Numbered from the stretch's first letter, positions 1 through 11,043 are shown. The stretch is DNA of 64,000 nt from Diplonema japonicum (GCA_964019335.1 OZ025677.1:434001-498000); one strand, 5' to 3'. Notes: a model not told the origin generated them from the letters alone. Translations and numbers: made by a program.

Positions 1-3000
1 CCAAGAGTTCCTTTCATCTCCACACACCCCAATGGGTGCGTCTGGTACCCAACAGGCGTGTCATCAGTGATGCCGAACGCCATGCTGCATCCTGGAGACA
101 ACGCCTTCACAAGGAAGTTGCATGAAGCAGGCTCGCCGTCCTGTACATCGATGACCTCTTTCGTGAGCAGCGTGAAGGGTTCGTTCGACCTGGAGGTGGC
201 CGTCTTGCAGTCGTCGGAAAGCTCCACCGTGTGCAGAGGGATAAAGTGCAGCCCTACTATTGGATCGTATGCTTTACGGGATATCTTGAGCGGCGAATCG
301 TGACGTCGTGCGGGAGACTTACTTGAGGGCCGGTCGACAGGATGGGTGCCCCCGTCAAAAGCAGGCATCACATCCATCCAAACACTGCCACGGTACTGGT
401 TGCTTCCGCCCTTGTCCCACCGCACTGTGTACACGCTCTCTGTGGCTTCGGTGATGACGCCTTCTTCACCTGCACCCCCGTCTTGTTCACCCCACTTCCA
501 CGTTGGGCCACGAATAACTCTCATCCCTGGTTGCATACTAATCACAACACCGTTGCAGTACGGGCATAGCAGGTACTGATGTGCGGAGCAGCTCATGACT
601 ACCGACCCCAATGGCAAGTCTACGCCGCACCCACCGCACACCGTGCTATCGTTCACCACGACAATTCTCTTCAAACAGCACCCTTTCCAGCACCTCCTTC
701 GGTACTCAACTGGGATAACATACATTGCGTACAGAAGCTCCAGTCCATCCACACGCACAGTCACGCCACCCTCTGTCACGCTTGATATGACCCCCGCCTG
801 CTCGGTGATCTTCAGACACTCTTCTTCATAGCACTCCATGGCTTCAATAAGAGGTACGCTGCTCTTGGGAAGTACTATTGAGATATCTTTGCACACGCTG
901 GACACAAAGGACTGATTGGGCAATGGAAGGGGCACCTTAGGTACGAAAGCGGGGTCGCACACAATCTCCACTTTGTCGTTCTCGGAGAGCAGCGACACAC
1001 CGAACCTGAAAAGATCCTTGACAGTGAACTGAGAGTTGACAACACGCCCGTTTACACTTATGCAGAGCACTGTCGAGGGTAGCACAGCAAGCCCAATGAC
1101 ATCACCTTCTTGCAACTTGGGGCACGCTGGCAATTGCACAGAGTTCCGTGCGTGGTCGATGGAGCAGCCGTCAATAGTGCTCTTGAAGCCGAGGGTATCC
1201 CCAACATGTCCGAGATCTGCAGTCAAGAACCCTACGGGTGTCTCATCTGTGATTCCCATAACGATGCCACCAGATGCAGCGATATTGACAATCTTGATAT
1301 AGCACGCGACCCTATCCTCCGAAGCTTCCGAGACCTGGTCAGTGACTGCTGTCCCGCATGGCCTACCACCGGCAGTGAGAAGTTTCCCACAGCAAGACAC
1401 CTCTACAGTGGTATTGAGCTTCGAAAAGGTGAATCCTTGTTCCCCTGGTGGGTCTACAGGGAGGTCGTAGGTAGTGATGTCTTCTTGGGGTATGGGACAC
1501 CGTCGAAGGGTGGCTATCTGCTCGTTGTAAATGCAGCCCATGTGAGCGGGCCACACATCCGCGTAAGGGTACGTCCTGTACGTGCGTACGTTTTCATTGC
1601 CTTCCCATCTCACATGCACGTGACTGTCAGTACACTGCACCACCTTCCCTTTGTTGAAAGGGAGGATGTCCTCTTCCTGGTGTCTCCATGTTGGGCCGCG
1701 CACTACCTCGCACCCTACCTCGATTGCTTCGGGAGTACCATTGCAGTATTGACACAAGTCGAAGTTGTGGACAACGCACAAGTGCACCGTCGAGCCTACC
1801 GGAAGCTGTGTGTAGCATGCCCCACAGTAGTGCGTCTGGGATGTGACCTCTGATGTAGTTAATGGGCAATCCGCGTAGCAGTACCGCTTGACGCCTTGTG
1901 GGAACACGTTGTAGTCGAAGACGTAAGTCTGCAACCCGAAATTCAACTTGACCATGTCTTTGTAGCAGCCCGCGACGAGGGCTATCTTTCCAAGCACCCC
2001 ACGCATCGGGGCGCTGTATGAGCAGGTCATCAATTTGATGCGCGGAGTGTAACAAGGAGCACGAATTTCGTAAGAAGCTTTCAAGTGCTGGCCTGCGCTA
2101 TTGTCCTCTGTGCTGCCCTGACTTGCTGATTCGTGTGGGCCGCCCTCGTCCTCACTGAAGCCTTCCAGTAAGGGTGTAACATCTTGGTACGGAGGCGGGC
2201 GATATTGATACACTTTTCCGGACGAGCTGCAATCCCATTCCACACTGCACCACCCATTGCTGTTCACGGCCGTGACAGTCCCCGCCCGCTCATTCGTGGT
2301 CTGTGACCGTCCATCTTGGTCCCCCCAAGTCCACGTGGGGCCCCTTACCACACGCAACCCGGGGTATATTTCCGTCTTGTGGCCCATGCAATAGAGGCAG
2401 AGGTCGAAGTCATGTGTCGGGCAGCAATACACATCAGATCCAGCGGGACAGCTCAGCCCACAACCGTCGCATGCTCGTGTGGCGCAAGACATGTGGTACT
2501 CCTGAAGCACACAGCCACCAATCGGACAGTGCCTCTCAACACTTTTGTCAAACAAATAGTAATCCCAGGAAGTACACATGTCTTCACCGAAGATCCTGAG
2601 GTTGACAGCTTCATCGAGGCTTTCGATGGTCGCTGGAAGACCGCACAGACCAGCATGCGATTCGGGAATAAGTCGGCTCTCATGAGGTGTCAGGATACAG
2701 GAACCTATCGTTAAAACCTGTGCTTCCACATCAACAGCGGCAGGTGGCGGGGGAGTAGCTGGTCTGACTACTTCGACACAAGCATCTGTCAGTGAGAGCC
2801 CAAAACGGAAGCCTCCTTCCACGGTCGCCGTGCACTGAGGGATGGTAATGTCGTTGATGGCCACCACAATCTTCTTCGCCCATGAGACACGTACGGAGAC
2901 CACGTCGCCTACCTGTAGCACAGGTGCCTCCTCTATCCTGCTGCCTTCTCCGTTTGCGAGCATAAACAAAGCTGGCCCCCGTGCCATCAACGCTATGCTG

Positions 3001-4544
3001 CCTTTCAAAAGTCCGATAGTCTGTGTGTCAAACCCCACAGGCGTCTCAGGTGTCACACCAAATCCGCACACTCCGCTTCCGTGCCGCTCAATGCTGAAAT
3101 AGATTGTGTAGTTACCCGTGCCAGAAGTCATGGTTTCCTTGGTGACAACTGTACTTTGCGATTGGCTAGTTATCGTAACTCTTTTGCCGGAGTTGGTGAC
3201 GGTGGAAGAGTCGGAGGATATCATTGTAAACCCGCGGGAAGGACTTAGTGGTTTAAAGGGAAGCTTCTGTGCAGTGAGCATATCAGGGCGGACTCTATCA
3301 ACCCACGTAGATGGCTTGGGGCAGTCTGTGACAGAGAGAAATGCGACCCTCTGCCCCTCACGTGTGAGAGACGCGCCAAATCTATAGGTTGAAGGGACAG
3401 AGAAGGAGCAGTTCACGACAACACCGTTGATACTGAAGATGATGCACCCATTGTCGTCCACTGTAACGCCCACAGTGTCGCCTTCTTGAAGCTCAGGACA
3501 GGGCAGCTCAGTGACCTTCCCCATGCTCAGTATAATGCATCCGTCACTGCGAGAGATCAGTCCTGTTGTTCCCCGGAATGCACCAGTCCCAAGCGCATGG
3601 TGTGTGAACCCCACAGGCGAACCATCTGTTACCCCGAACCCAACAGGCCCATTTGCCTGCCTTTCGATTGTGAAGCTACATGACACAGCTTCCATGTCGT
3701 CGGCATCAAGCACCTCCTTCGTCACGACAGTGCACTCATTTGACTTGGTGCTGGTTGCTGTCCTGCAGTCGTCGGAGACCGACGCGTTCTTTAATATTTC
3801 CGCAAAGTGGAAGCCTTTTGAAGGATTGTACACCTTCTTCGGTAACGCCTTTGCGGCAGCAAGCTGAAGCGCTGCTTGTTGCGCCTCTTCTTGACCTTTA
3901 CGTGCTTCTCTGTTGAGCTGCTTCATCTCCTCCAGCTTTTCGTTGACCACAATACCTCCCCCGTAAACTGGTACTACGTCCTGGTACGAGCCTGTCCGGT
4001 ATTTGTTGACTTCTCCGCTGGCCCACAGAACTTCAACCCAGTGACCGTTTGTGTCAAGGTCTATGATGCGGCCTTCTTTGTATGCACCACCATCTTGATT
4101 GTTCCATTTCCATGTTGGGCCCCTGGTGACTCTCTGCTCGAGATCTAAAGAGATGGGCAGCCCAGCGCAGGAGAGGCATAAATCGAATTTGTGTTCTGAA
4201 CAAGTGAGGAGAGGGGCGTCGGTAGGGATCTGCGAGAGGCAAGAGTCACAGGTGTAAATAGGCTTGGTAGTGGTGGAGCGTGTCAACAGACAGCCCATGA
4301 AGCACATCCTCGTCACCTCATCGCCAAACGTGTCGTAGTCAAACTTGTAGCTCTCGCTGCCGAAATTCAAGACAACGAACGCCATCTCTGTCCGTTCAAC
4401 GAGGCCCACCCTCCCTAATACCTTCCGTGTGTCCTGCCACCCACATCTCATTTCAATGACTCTTTCCAGCCCGCCAGGGGCCCTCACTTCCTCCCCGACA
4501 CGGAGTAACGTATTCTCGCATTCCTCCGCATGCGGCCCCGCCAT
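1..4544 (-). CDS. Giant mosaic protein with repeated ZZ-like, MIB/HERC2 and SPRY-like modules (3' end beyond window)
   Basis: Reading the minus strand from the ATG at 4544, I find an open frame of about 1,514 codons with no stop to the window edge, so the C-terminus is missing. Four MIB/HERC2-type modules start with the diagnostic RGPTWKW-NQDGG core and end with YR-x-G/P-YxDV. They lie near residues 145-195, 733-785, 950-1000 and 1343-1395. Each is preceded by a CxxC...H-x-FDLCxxC cluster that looks like a ZZ-type zinc finger. SPRY/B30.2-like stretches (GFGVTxxxPVGF, then LQEGDxVGV, then SINGxVV) lie near 285-401, 481-585, 1085-1198 and from 1465. Known MIB/HERC2 domains bind partners in ubiquitin ligases, but no RING or HECT is visible here, so an E3 role is only possible. 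Candidate splice-acceptor AGs at 4550-4556 imply a very short 5' UTR. Confidence 0.85.
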   Translation of the reverse strand, partial: MAGPHAEECENTLLRVGEEVRAPGGLERVIEMRCGWQDTRKVLGRVGLVERTEMAFVVLNFGSESYKFDYDTFGDEVTRMCFMGCLLTRSTTTKPIYTCDSCLSQIPTDAPLLTCSEHKFDLCLSCAGLPISLDLEQRVTRGPTWKWNNQDGGAYKEGRIIDLDTNGHWVEVLWASGEVNKYRTGSYQDVVPVYGGGIVVNEKLEEMKQLNREARKGQEEAQQAALQLAAAKALPKKVYNPSKGFHFAEILKNASVSDDCRTATSTKSNECTVVTKEVLDADDMEAVSCSFTIERQANGPVGFGVTDGSPVGFTHHALGTGAFRGTTGLISRSDGCIILSMGKVTELPCPELQEGDTVGVTVDDNGCIIFSINGVVVNCSFSVPSTYRFGASLTREGQRVAFLSVTDCPKPSTWVDRVRPDMLTAQKLPFKPLSPSRGFTMISSDSSTVTNSGKRVTITSQSQSTVVTKETMTSGTGNYTIYFSIERHGSGVCGFGVTPETPVGFDTQTIGLLKGSIALMARGPALFMLANGEGSRIEEAPVLQVGDVVSVRVSWAKKIVVAINDITIPQCTATVEGGFRFGLSLTDACVEVVRPATPPPPAAVDVEAQVLTIGSCILTPHESRLIPESHAGLCGLPATIESLDEAVNLRIFGEDMCTSWDYYLFDKSVERHCPIGGCVLQEYHMSCATRACDGCGLSCPAGSDVYCCPTHDFDLCLYCMGHKTEIYPGLRVVRGPTWTWGDQDGRSQTTNERAGTVTAVNSNGWCSVEWDCSSSGKVYQYRPPPYQDVTPLLEGFSEDEGGPHESASQGSTEDNSAGQHLKASYEIRAPCYTPRIKLMTCSYSAPMRGVLGKIALVAGCYKDMVKLNFGLQTYVFDYNVFPQGVKRYCYADCPLTTSEVTSQTHYCGACYTQLPVGSTVHLCVVHNFDLCQYCNGTPEAIEVGCEVVRGPTWRHQEEDILPFNKGKVVQCTDSHVHVRWEGNENVRTYRTYPYADVWPAHMGCIYNEQIATLRRCPIPQEDITTYDLPVDPPGEQGFTFSKLNTTVEVSCCGKLLTAGGRPCGTAVTDQVSEASEDRVACYIKIVNIAASGGIVMGITDETPVGFLTADLGHVGDTLGFKSTIDGCSIDHARNSVQLPACPKLQEGDVIGLAVLPSTVLCISVNGRVVNSQFTVKDLFRFGVSLLSENDKVEIVCDPAFVPKVPLPLPNQSFVSSVCKDISIVLPKSSVPLIEAMECYEEECLKITEQAGVISSVTEGGVTVRVDGLELLYAMYVIPVEYRRRCWKGCCLKRIVVVNDSTVCGGCGVDLPLGSVVMSCSAHQYLLCPYCNGVVISMQPGMRVIRGPTWKWGEQDGGAGEEGVITEATESVYTVRWDKGGSNQYRGSVWMDVMPAFDGGTHPVDRPSSKSPARRHDSPLKISRKAYDPIVGLHFIPLHTVELSDDCKTATSRSNEPFTLLTKEVIDVQDGEPASCNFLVKALSPGCSMAFGITDDTPVGYQTHPLGCVEMKGTL

Positions 4545-4549
4545 TGCAC

Positions 4550-4620
4550 CTTACCTTTTGGTATAAAATACCCAGAAAATAGAACAAAAAGAGAATGAAG
4601 AAAAAAAGCTTTTTTTTTTT
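4550..4620 (-). promoter_or_regulatory. Putative SL trans-splice acceptor region for the MIB/SPRY gene
   Basis: On the minus strand a pyrimidine-rich stretch (TTTTTTTCTTCATTCTCTTT) is followed by AG dinucleotides at 4555-4556 and 4550-4551, 6-12 nt before the ATG. This is the layout expected of an SL acceptor. It is an inference from sequence only. Confidence 0.45.
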
Positions 4621-4629
4621 TGTTACACG

Positions 4630-5238
4630 CTAGTAAAGGGTGTTGTAAGTCATCACGATGGCGAAGAATAAGACGATCTGATGGAGCTTGATGCCGTCGA
4701 GCTTCTTAGCTACCGTAGGGTAACTGGTTACCCGTGTGACGAGGAAGAGGATGAGAGCAGAGGCGATCAGAGTCCCGAGGGACAGCTGATAGACGCTGTA
4801 CGTATGAGACATGAGGAGGAGGGGGAAGTACATAAACTCATCGATAGCACCGATGAGCGTGGTGCTTGCGACAGTGAAGATCAGCATCGAGTTGCTAGTC
4901 GGAGGGGGTAAAGGGAGATTGGTGTCAAGCGAGGAATATCCTTCCCGCCTCTTCTTCGTTACTTCCTTTGCAAACAAAATTATCACAAGAATCCAACACA
5001 GCCCGACAGCCACCTTCTCGATCACGGTGTTGTTTGACATTAGCCCCCCTGCAGTGACCAGCCCTGTGGTCACCATGCTTGCTATCCAGCAAAGCCACAC
5101 GGCAGCCTGTAGCGTAGCCATGAATGCTACACAGATTGCCGTCTTCCCATCTTCTTGAGCCATCATTGGAGTGAGCCACAGCATGTCATCCCCCGTCGTG
5201 ACCAGCACCAGTAACGCTGCACTGAGGATCGCAAACAT
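4630..5238 (-). CDS. Small multi-pass membrane protein, possibly LysE/CadD-type exporter
   Basis: This 202-residue protein is mostly hydrophobic, with about six membrane segments (near residues 1-15, 38-62, 75-92, 115-135, 150-172 and 183-200). The first helix is followed by GDDMLWL (about 16-22). A second acidic motif, GAIDEFMYFP, lies near 133-142, after a charged loop (KEVTKKRREG). Paired acidic motifs of this kind in two helical halves recall LysE/CadD-type small-molecule or cadmium exporters, which are about 200 residues long. The match is to pattern only, so the substrate is unknown. The gene lies about 86 bp downstream of its neighbour's stop-to-start gap on the same strand, and starts at the first ATG of the frame. 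The alternative is a lineage-specific membrane protein with no transport function. Confidence 0.7.
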   Translation of the reverse strand: MFAILSAALLVLVTTGDDMLWLTPMMAQEDGKTAICVAFMATLQAAVWLCWIASMVTTGLVTAGGLMSNNTVIEKVAVGLCWILVIILFAKEVTKKRREGYSSLDTNLPLPPPTSNSMLIFTVASTTLIGAIDEFMYFPLLLMSHTYSVYQLSLGTLIASALILFLVTRVTSYPTVAKKLDGIKLHQIVLFFAIVMTYNTLY

Positions 5239-5333
5239 CTTTGCTTGTTTATTAAAAGAAGAGTACTGCTAGTAGGGGGGGCACGATATGACATTGACAG
5301 CGGAAATAAAGGTACAACTTAGAAACTATAAAC

Positions 5334-7148
5334 CTAACCGGGCCATGATGCCTCGCCTGCAGGCTTTCGTTCTTCGACACGCAGCCTCCGCTCACCTTTG
5401 CTGGTGCTGACAAAATTCAACTGCTTCACGGCTGACTCGTAGCTGAAGTGAAGAGATCCTGAGAATTGGTTCTTAAACACCTCGTTGCAGATGGACTTCG
5501 CAGAGAAGAGGATGCCTATGGCATGGGACCCGGTGATCTTGTTGTAGGCGACGGTGTTGACGAGGCTGGGGTGGAAATCAATATCAGTGGCACCAGCGTC
5601 GTCAGACGCATCAGACATGAGCAGCAAGGCGGGGAAGCGGATAGGGGAGCGCTTGTCTCGGTCGTTGTCCTGCAGCCTGTTGTCCAGAAGCATGTTGAAG
5701 AAGCATGACCGCACGCACTTGATGCCGCCCCCGAAGCACTCGATGATATTGTTCGTCATCACCAAGTTGTGCAGTGCGTTGTCAATGGACACTCCCGGCA
5801 GCTTGTAAATAGTCCCGTTGCGCCCCACCCTGGCGTCGGGCACCTCCTGCTGAAGTACCTCCTTTCTCGCTGTGTTCCTGTGCCCACACGCCGTCACAGT
5901 GTTGTCCATGATTATATTGAAAGATGACCCTCCGTCCACGCAGATGCCTTCCTTCGAGCTGTTGTAGACACGGTTCTCAACAACAACACACCCCACAGCG
6001 CCATCCAGGTAGATGCCTTGCCCGGAGGACGACACGATCTTGTTTTGAGAGATGATGATGTTGTATGGGTACGACCGGCGGGCCCGCAATGAGTGGACAG
6101 GATGGTGGTGCAGGCTGCGGGCTAGAAGCTTTGCGACGCCCTGGCGGATGTCTGCCTGCCTGTAGGTGACGACAACTGCTGCGTACCAGTTAGCTTGACC
6201 GGAGGACCCGGTTATCGTGTTGTTCGCAATCAGCGACGCTGCCGAGGACCCCTGGACAATGACACCACCTGACCCGGGTGTGTGGAAGTGGTTGCGTGTG
6301 ACGCACGCCAGCGAAGTGTGTGAAACAACAACGGAGGCCTGGTCGGAATAGGTAAAGGTGCTGTCAGAGATACTAATCTTTGACGAATTGAAGATGAGGA
6401 CAAACCCCGTGCGGTGATCACCGTCGCTTTCGTAGAAGGCAGGAGGGGATCGCGGGGAAGGAAAGGAAAGGAAAAGGTTCCTGAGCGACACGTTCTCACA
6501 GTTCTCGACACGCAGGGCGTATGGCCGACCGCGCATGTTGCTCACGATGATGGGAAGCGAGTCGAAATCGATGACAACGTTGGTGAGGTTGACGAAGAGG
6601 AGCACGTCCTCATAAAGGCGGACGGCAGGGGCACTGTGGCTTGCTTTTAATCTGACGTGCCTGTCGGACGCAACGTGCCGCATGACTGCCTCAACACGTC
6701 GAACATTCGAAACCACATGCACAACGGAGTGCATGGTAGAGGTCGCCATAGCGCTGCAATGTGCCTCAAGCAGGCCGGACTCCTCCCATGCGGTAGCGGT
6801 GCCTTCAAGTGTCCTCCCATGGTTCTCGAGGGACTGATATGTTTGCGACTTTTTCACAACATTCGCGATGGCAGTGTCACAAGTGTTATCAGGGTGCCTG
6901 CCTTGACCTCTAAACGGTGGGAGCCGGTATGCCCCTAACAGCCTGTCGAGCACTTTGCCTTGAGAGTTCCCCCTGCTGAGTAAAAAGCCATCGCCCTCTA
7001 GTAGGTCCGCTATCCCCATATCCGTTCTGTTCCTGGGGCTTCCCCACACCGCAGTGCTTGTATCTAGTGAACCTTGCGAGGCTATGATGTACCACAACAC
7101 ACTACATATCAAAAGTGCCGTGGCCGTGTATTGCCGGCTGCTTGGCAT
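5334..7148 (-). CDS. Secreted or membrane-anchored right-handed beta-helix repeat protein
   Basis: I start this protein (604 aa) at the ATG at 7148, not at the frame's first ATG at 7316, because a pyrimidine-rich tract and an AG (7196-7197) lie between them. The chosen start gives a clean signal peptide or anchor (basic MPSSRQYT, then ALLICSVLWYIIA). The body repeats short units such as NxIxxSSGxGIxLxGxxxxxVxxNxVxN from about residue 210 to 560. These are the parallel beta-helix repeats of NosD/pectate-lyase-like proteins, with N and G at coil turns. Such proteins bind or cleave polysaccharides. I see no catalytic residue set that I would name, so the activity is open. Several N-x-S/T sites fit passage through the secretory pathway. 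Confidence 0.8.
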   Translation of the reverse strand: MPSSRQYTATALLICSVLWYIIASQGSLDTSTAVWGSPRNRTDMGIADLLEGDGFLLSRGNSQGKVLDRLLGAYRLPPFRGQGRHPDNTCDTAIANVVKKSQTYQSLENHGRTLEGTATAWEESGLLEAHCSAMATSTMHSVVHVVSNVRRVEAVMRHVASDRHVRLKASHSAPAVRLYEDVLLFVNLTNVVIDFDSLPIIVSNMRGRPYALRVENCENVSLRNLFLSFPSPRSPPAFYESDGDHRTGFVLIFNSSKISISDSTFTYSDQASVVVSHTSLACVTRNHFHTPGSGGVIVQGSSAASLIANNTITGSSGQANWYAAVVVTYRQADIRQGVAKLLARSLHHHPVHSLRARRSYPYNIIISQNKIVSSSGQGIYLDGAVGCVVVENRVYNSSKEGICVDGGSSFNIIMDNTVTACGHRNTARKEVLQQEVPDARVGRNGTIYKLPGVSIDNALHNLVMTNNIIECFGGGIKCVRSCFFNMLLDNRLQDNDRDKRSPIRFPALLLMSDASDDAGATDIDFHPSLVNTVAYNKITGSHAIGILFSAKSICNEVFKNQFSGSLHFSYESAVKQLNFVSTSKGERRLRVEERKPAGEASWPG

Positions 7149-7195
7149 TTTTCGATTCTCCCCCTGTTGTGGGTGTTGTTGCAGATGGTATTTTC

Positions 7196-7320
7196 CTTTA
7201 AATGAAACAGGAACAATAACAAAAAAGAAATAGAGAGTGGGGGGGGGGGAATTAAAAAGAGCGGAAAAGGAAGCGGGGGAAAGAAGAAATAAATAAATAC
7301 ATAAATAGACTGACACTGCA
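7196..7320 (-). promoter_or_regulatory. Putative trans-splice acceptor and polypyrimidine tract for the beta-helix gene
   Basis: The minus strand carries TTTCTTCTTTCCCCCGC, further T/C runs and then TTTCATTTAAAG, with the AG at 7196-7197. The ATG follows about 47 nt later. This position rules against the upstream in-frame ATG at 7316 as the start. Confidence 0.45.
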
Positions 7321-7417
7321 AAACATTATTTTCCCCAGGAGCGGAGGGGAGGGGAGGCGGGGTTCATAAAGAAAAGAAAATTCACTATGATAGGAACGAA
7401 GTGGTTAGCAACGGCCC

Positions 7418-7454
<37 letters not shown>

Positions 7455-7491
7455 CATAACTTTCGGAAGGTTTTCCAATTTCTTTTTTGTT

Positions 7492-7527
<36 letters not shown>

Positions 7528-7996
7528 ATGGACGGGAAAAAAAAAGTTTTTTTTTCTTTTCTTTTTTTCTTGCATCTTGGCCACAAGGACTCTTCTGCTG
7601 CTGAATGGAACTGCCGTCTGGATGATGGCCAGCTGTTGCCCAAACCGTGTGGTGGGCAGTGGAGCTTCCCTCCGTCGCTGATGTTTCTAGCCACAGCGGC
7701 CCGGCCTGCTTCGCCTAATATTTACCTGTTGCTCCGAGAAAGAAAAGAAAAAATATGACTCGGCAATAGTTATTTGTACAAGCCGGTACTGAAAAAAAAG
7801 AAAAAAAAAAAAAGCAAATAGACAGACGTGTGGTTTCTAATATTCTTCGGACACAGAATAATCTCTTTTCCACCGTTGGCCGATAGAGGGATGAAAGAAG
7901 GATCAAATACAATAATATGGTTAAAACTTGTCCTGCAGAAGTAAGTCCTTCATCGGTACGAAGAAATTACACAAGTTTAACCATTTTGAATTAATT
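7320..7996. other. Gene-free homopolymer-rich spacer
   Basis: Poly-A of about 30 nt (7420-7452) and poly-T of about 30 nt (7493-7526) dominate. A short dispersed motif (ACTATGATAGG...GTTAGCAACGGCCC, 7384-7418) recurs near 21677 and 62777. No convincing coding frame was seen. Confidence 0.7.
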
Positions 7997-8361
7997 ACCA
8001 GATTTGTACTTATTTTGTTCAGTAATAGTAATGTGCCGTTAAGCTAAAGCACTGTATAAATTATGTACCTTTTGTGATTTTGGACCCAACTTGCGACTTT
8101 TTAAAGGAGAGACCAGGGTGGAAGTGCACGGAATGCCCGGGTGAGCATGATATGAGGTCCTGCGACTTTTTGGTGTGCTTACGCGCAGGACTGGGCCCCC
8201 GTATTTTTATCAGAGCATTTAGTTTCTTGGGATTTTTCTATTTTTGTAAATTTTATGTTCTGTATTATTAATGGTGTTCTGCAATGTACTTCCGTGAACC
8301 CGAATTTCTTTTTGCCCAATTTGGGACTTTTTTACATAACATAATAAGTACGAATCCGGTA
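7997..8361. mobile_element. TA-flanked MITE, about 365 bp
   Basis: The left end CCAGATTTGTACTTATT is the reverse complement of the right end AATAAGTACGAATCCGG, with TA on both outer sides. The interior shares GTCCCAAATTGGGC-like stretches with copies at 60160-60330 and 62035-62160. No transposase frame is present. TA flanks and short TIRs suggest a Tc1/mariner-mobilised non-autonomous element. Confidence 0.65.
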
Positions 8362-11043
8362 AACAGAAAATACTATACAACAAAAAATGCCGAACAGACA
8401 AAGCTGAACGGGAAAATGCCTGACACGGACAAACTCCCGGGACGCGACAAAAACCCGGACGGTAGTCCGTCCGGCATTCTTCTGTTTACAGTAATACAAG
8501 CGAAGAAAATCCCCTTTTTAACGTACTTTCGTGTACAAAAGGTGTATCAGCAGTAGTCAATAATCATTGGTAAAAGAGCCCCGTTTCTCTCCTTTTATCT
8601 TTTTCGTTCTTCATTTTTTTTTTTCTTTTTTTTTTTTTTTTTCCAAAATTTATGAGTTTAAAGGAAGAACAGTAAAGCGAGGGGCGATAAAAAAGAGAGA
8701 AAAAAAATAAAAATAAAAAAGAGGGGGAAAGGTAAAAATCTGGGAGAATGAAAAACTCAATGACCCACCTGAAAAAAAAAGTAATGTAAAGGGGGTCAGC
8801 GGAAAAAAATGTTCGGAAGCTCTGACGATTCCTTCCTGACAGTTCTCCTTAAGAGGGGGAGAGCGGGGAGGAAGTAGGTATGGCCGGGGAGACATTCTGA
8901 GGCCGAGGCTGCCGAACAAAAGGCCTAGCCACCGGACCCCGTAGATTAACCCATCTTAGCCCCCCTTTTTCTTACGGGATAGTAGTCCGTCCAGGACCCT
9001 TTTAGAAACGGTCTAAGAATGTTGCCCTGAAAGAAAGGAATCACCGGAAAGAAAGAAAATACCGGATGCTAAGCCTCGGAGAAGGATCTTCCCTTCCAGT
9101 GGTTTCCCTAAAAAGAAAGAAAAAAAAGAAAAAGAAAAGAAAAACAATACCCTTGAAAGGACGGAGTACTCTTTCTTTTTGTCTAAGGTATTTTTTGGCC
9201 ATTCAAACACTCACAAGAGTGTTGTTGTGGCTGCATGCTCGAGGATGCTTAAAATTTGCCTTTGAAAAAAAAAAAAAAAAAAGAGAGATGAAATAAAGGA
9301 GGTTACTGTTTTGGAACGTCCCCCTTGTCTCTACTTATCTACCCCTTTCTCCCTTCTGGGGCCTCGGCCTTTCTTTCTTTTTTGGCTGTGTTGCCTTTCT
9401 CAAAGTATCCTCCCTTTCTTCTTGCCACTTTCTGCCCAGTTTTTCTTAAGGTCCTTCTTGGTTTTCTCTGGAAGGAAATCGCTTTTTTTTTTTTTTTTCC
9501 GTTTTTCCGCTGCCTATTTCCCCCGTCCTTTTAAGGGTTTACAAAATTCTGGAGGGAGGGAACTGAAAGTAGCTCCCCGCTACCTCTCCAGGAAAAAAAA
9601 AGATTCGGCTGATTGTTTGTGCAAGCCGTTTTCACCTACAGTAGGGATACGGACAAGCTGCCTCTACTCTTTTTTGCAATAGCAATTCTTTTCAAAAGTT
9701 TGTTTACTTGTTCCAGCAAAAAGAAAAAAATCCTAATGTAAGCAAATCCAAAAGCGCATCTTATGTGTAGTGAAAACAGCTCGGATGGCTCAGAAACCTT
9801 TAAATTTGTTCCTAAATATGCTACTGTTACGGACACCTTAGAGATATAAAATGTGAAAAAAAAAGAAAAAATGAAAAAAAAAAAACTGATTGCCAAATAA
9901 ATAAAAGAATAATGATAGTACAAGTAAAAAGAAAATAGAAAAGAAAGGGGGAAGTTAAGGGGTTAACTTGGTTTGGCTTTCAGAAGAGTAACGCATTACT
10001 AGAAACAAGGACTAACTGGTTTCTTTTTCAATTTTTATTTCTTTTCTTCCCCCTTCCACATATCTTCTCTGATTAAAAAAAAATTGCAAAATATAGGCCA
10101 GTTTTTCTTTTTTTTTTTATATGTAAGTCAGGCGTGCGCACGCTTCAGGTAAGCATTTTAGGGACTCCACCAATTGCTTTGTTTTCAAATAATTTAAAAC
10201 GATTTCAGACTTTTCTTTTTTTTTTTTGCTTCACACCCTCTAGGGACGCAACATATAAAAAAACTGGCCGTATATCAGCATCTGGAGAAATCAACAACAA
10301 AGGGGGCTTAAAGAACTAAGTTAAAAATTCTCATGAAAGTTAACGCAAGGGAGGGGAGGGGGAGGAGGGGAAGGGGAACACTTCTTTCTCCTTCGTCTTC
10401 TCTTTGCAAGCTCGTACGCCCTCATCTAAGGGGGGCACCTTCTGCGCGCATAAAGGGGATGGGGCGACGGTGTTTATTTTATGGTACTCTTTCTTACTTT
10501 TTTTTTTCTCTTTTTTTTCTCTTCCCCCTCTTCCGTCCCTGAGGAATGCCTGCCGAAGAGACACCGCATTCGAGGAAACATAAAAGGGGAATCTTCTTTA
10601 GTGTTGAAACTGAGGAAGAAGAAAAAGAAAAAAAAAAGAAGAATGGGCGAGTTATTCCTTGTTGGTGAGCAACAACGTAAACTATTATACGGCAGTAGAC
10701 ATCAACGCCTTTAACAATTATTTCATTCTTTTTTCTTGTGCCGAGCAAAGAAATCTCTAACTTTTTACGGTTTCTTTTTACATTGCTTTTCTTTCTGCAT
10801 CCCGCTTGCTTTCTTTTTCCTCTTTTTTTGCCCCGAGCGAAAAAAACGCTCACAAGCTTCAAAGCTATTCCAAAAGCAGACAATGCAAATATTTCAAAAC
10901 TGCTACAGCAAATCGCCTATCTATCTAACACCTGGGAGGGGGGGGGGGGAAGGAATGGAAGGAAAGGGAAAAAAAAAAGAAAAAAAAACCAAAACAAAGC
11001 TCGTAACAAAAAAAAAAGAAAAAAAAAAGAAAACGAAAGAATT
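8362..11043. other. Gene-free spacer with repeat fragments
   Basis: This stretch holds homopolymers and purine/pyrimidine runs. At 8395-8500 there is a fragment of the CCGGAC-palindrome family seen again at 47472-48731. At 9290-9335 an AAGGAGG...CCCCCTTGTCTC inverted motif recurs at 28465-28530. At 9600-9690 there is a dispersed motif (GGCTGATTGTTTGTGCAAGCCG...CTCTTTTTTGCA) with relatives at 44016-44110 and 54060-54125. I see no gene. Confidence 0.6.

Noticed and set aside
1110-1853. Plus-strand 247-codon frame
   Set aside because: It is antisense to the MIB/SPRY gene, whose minus frame is open throughout and has conserved motifs.
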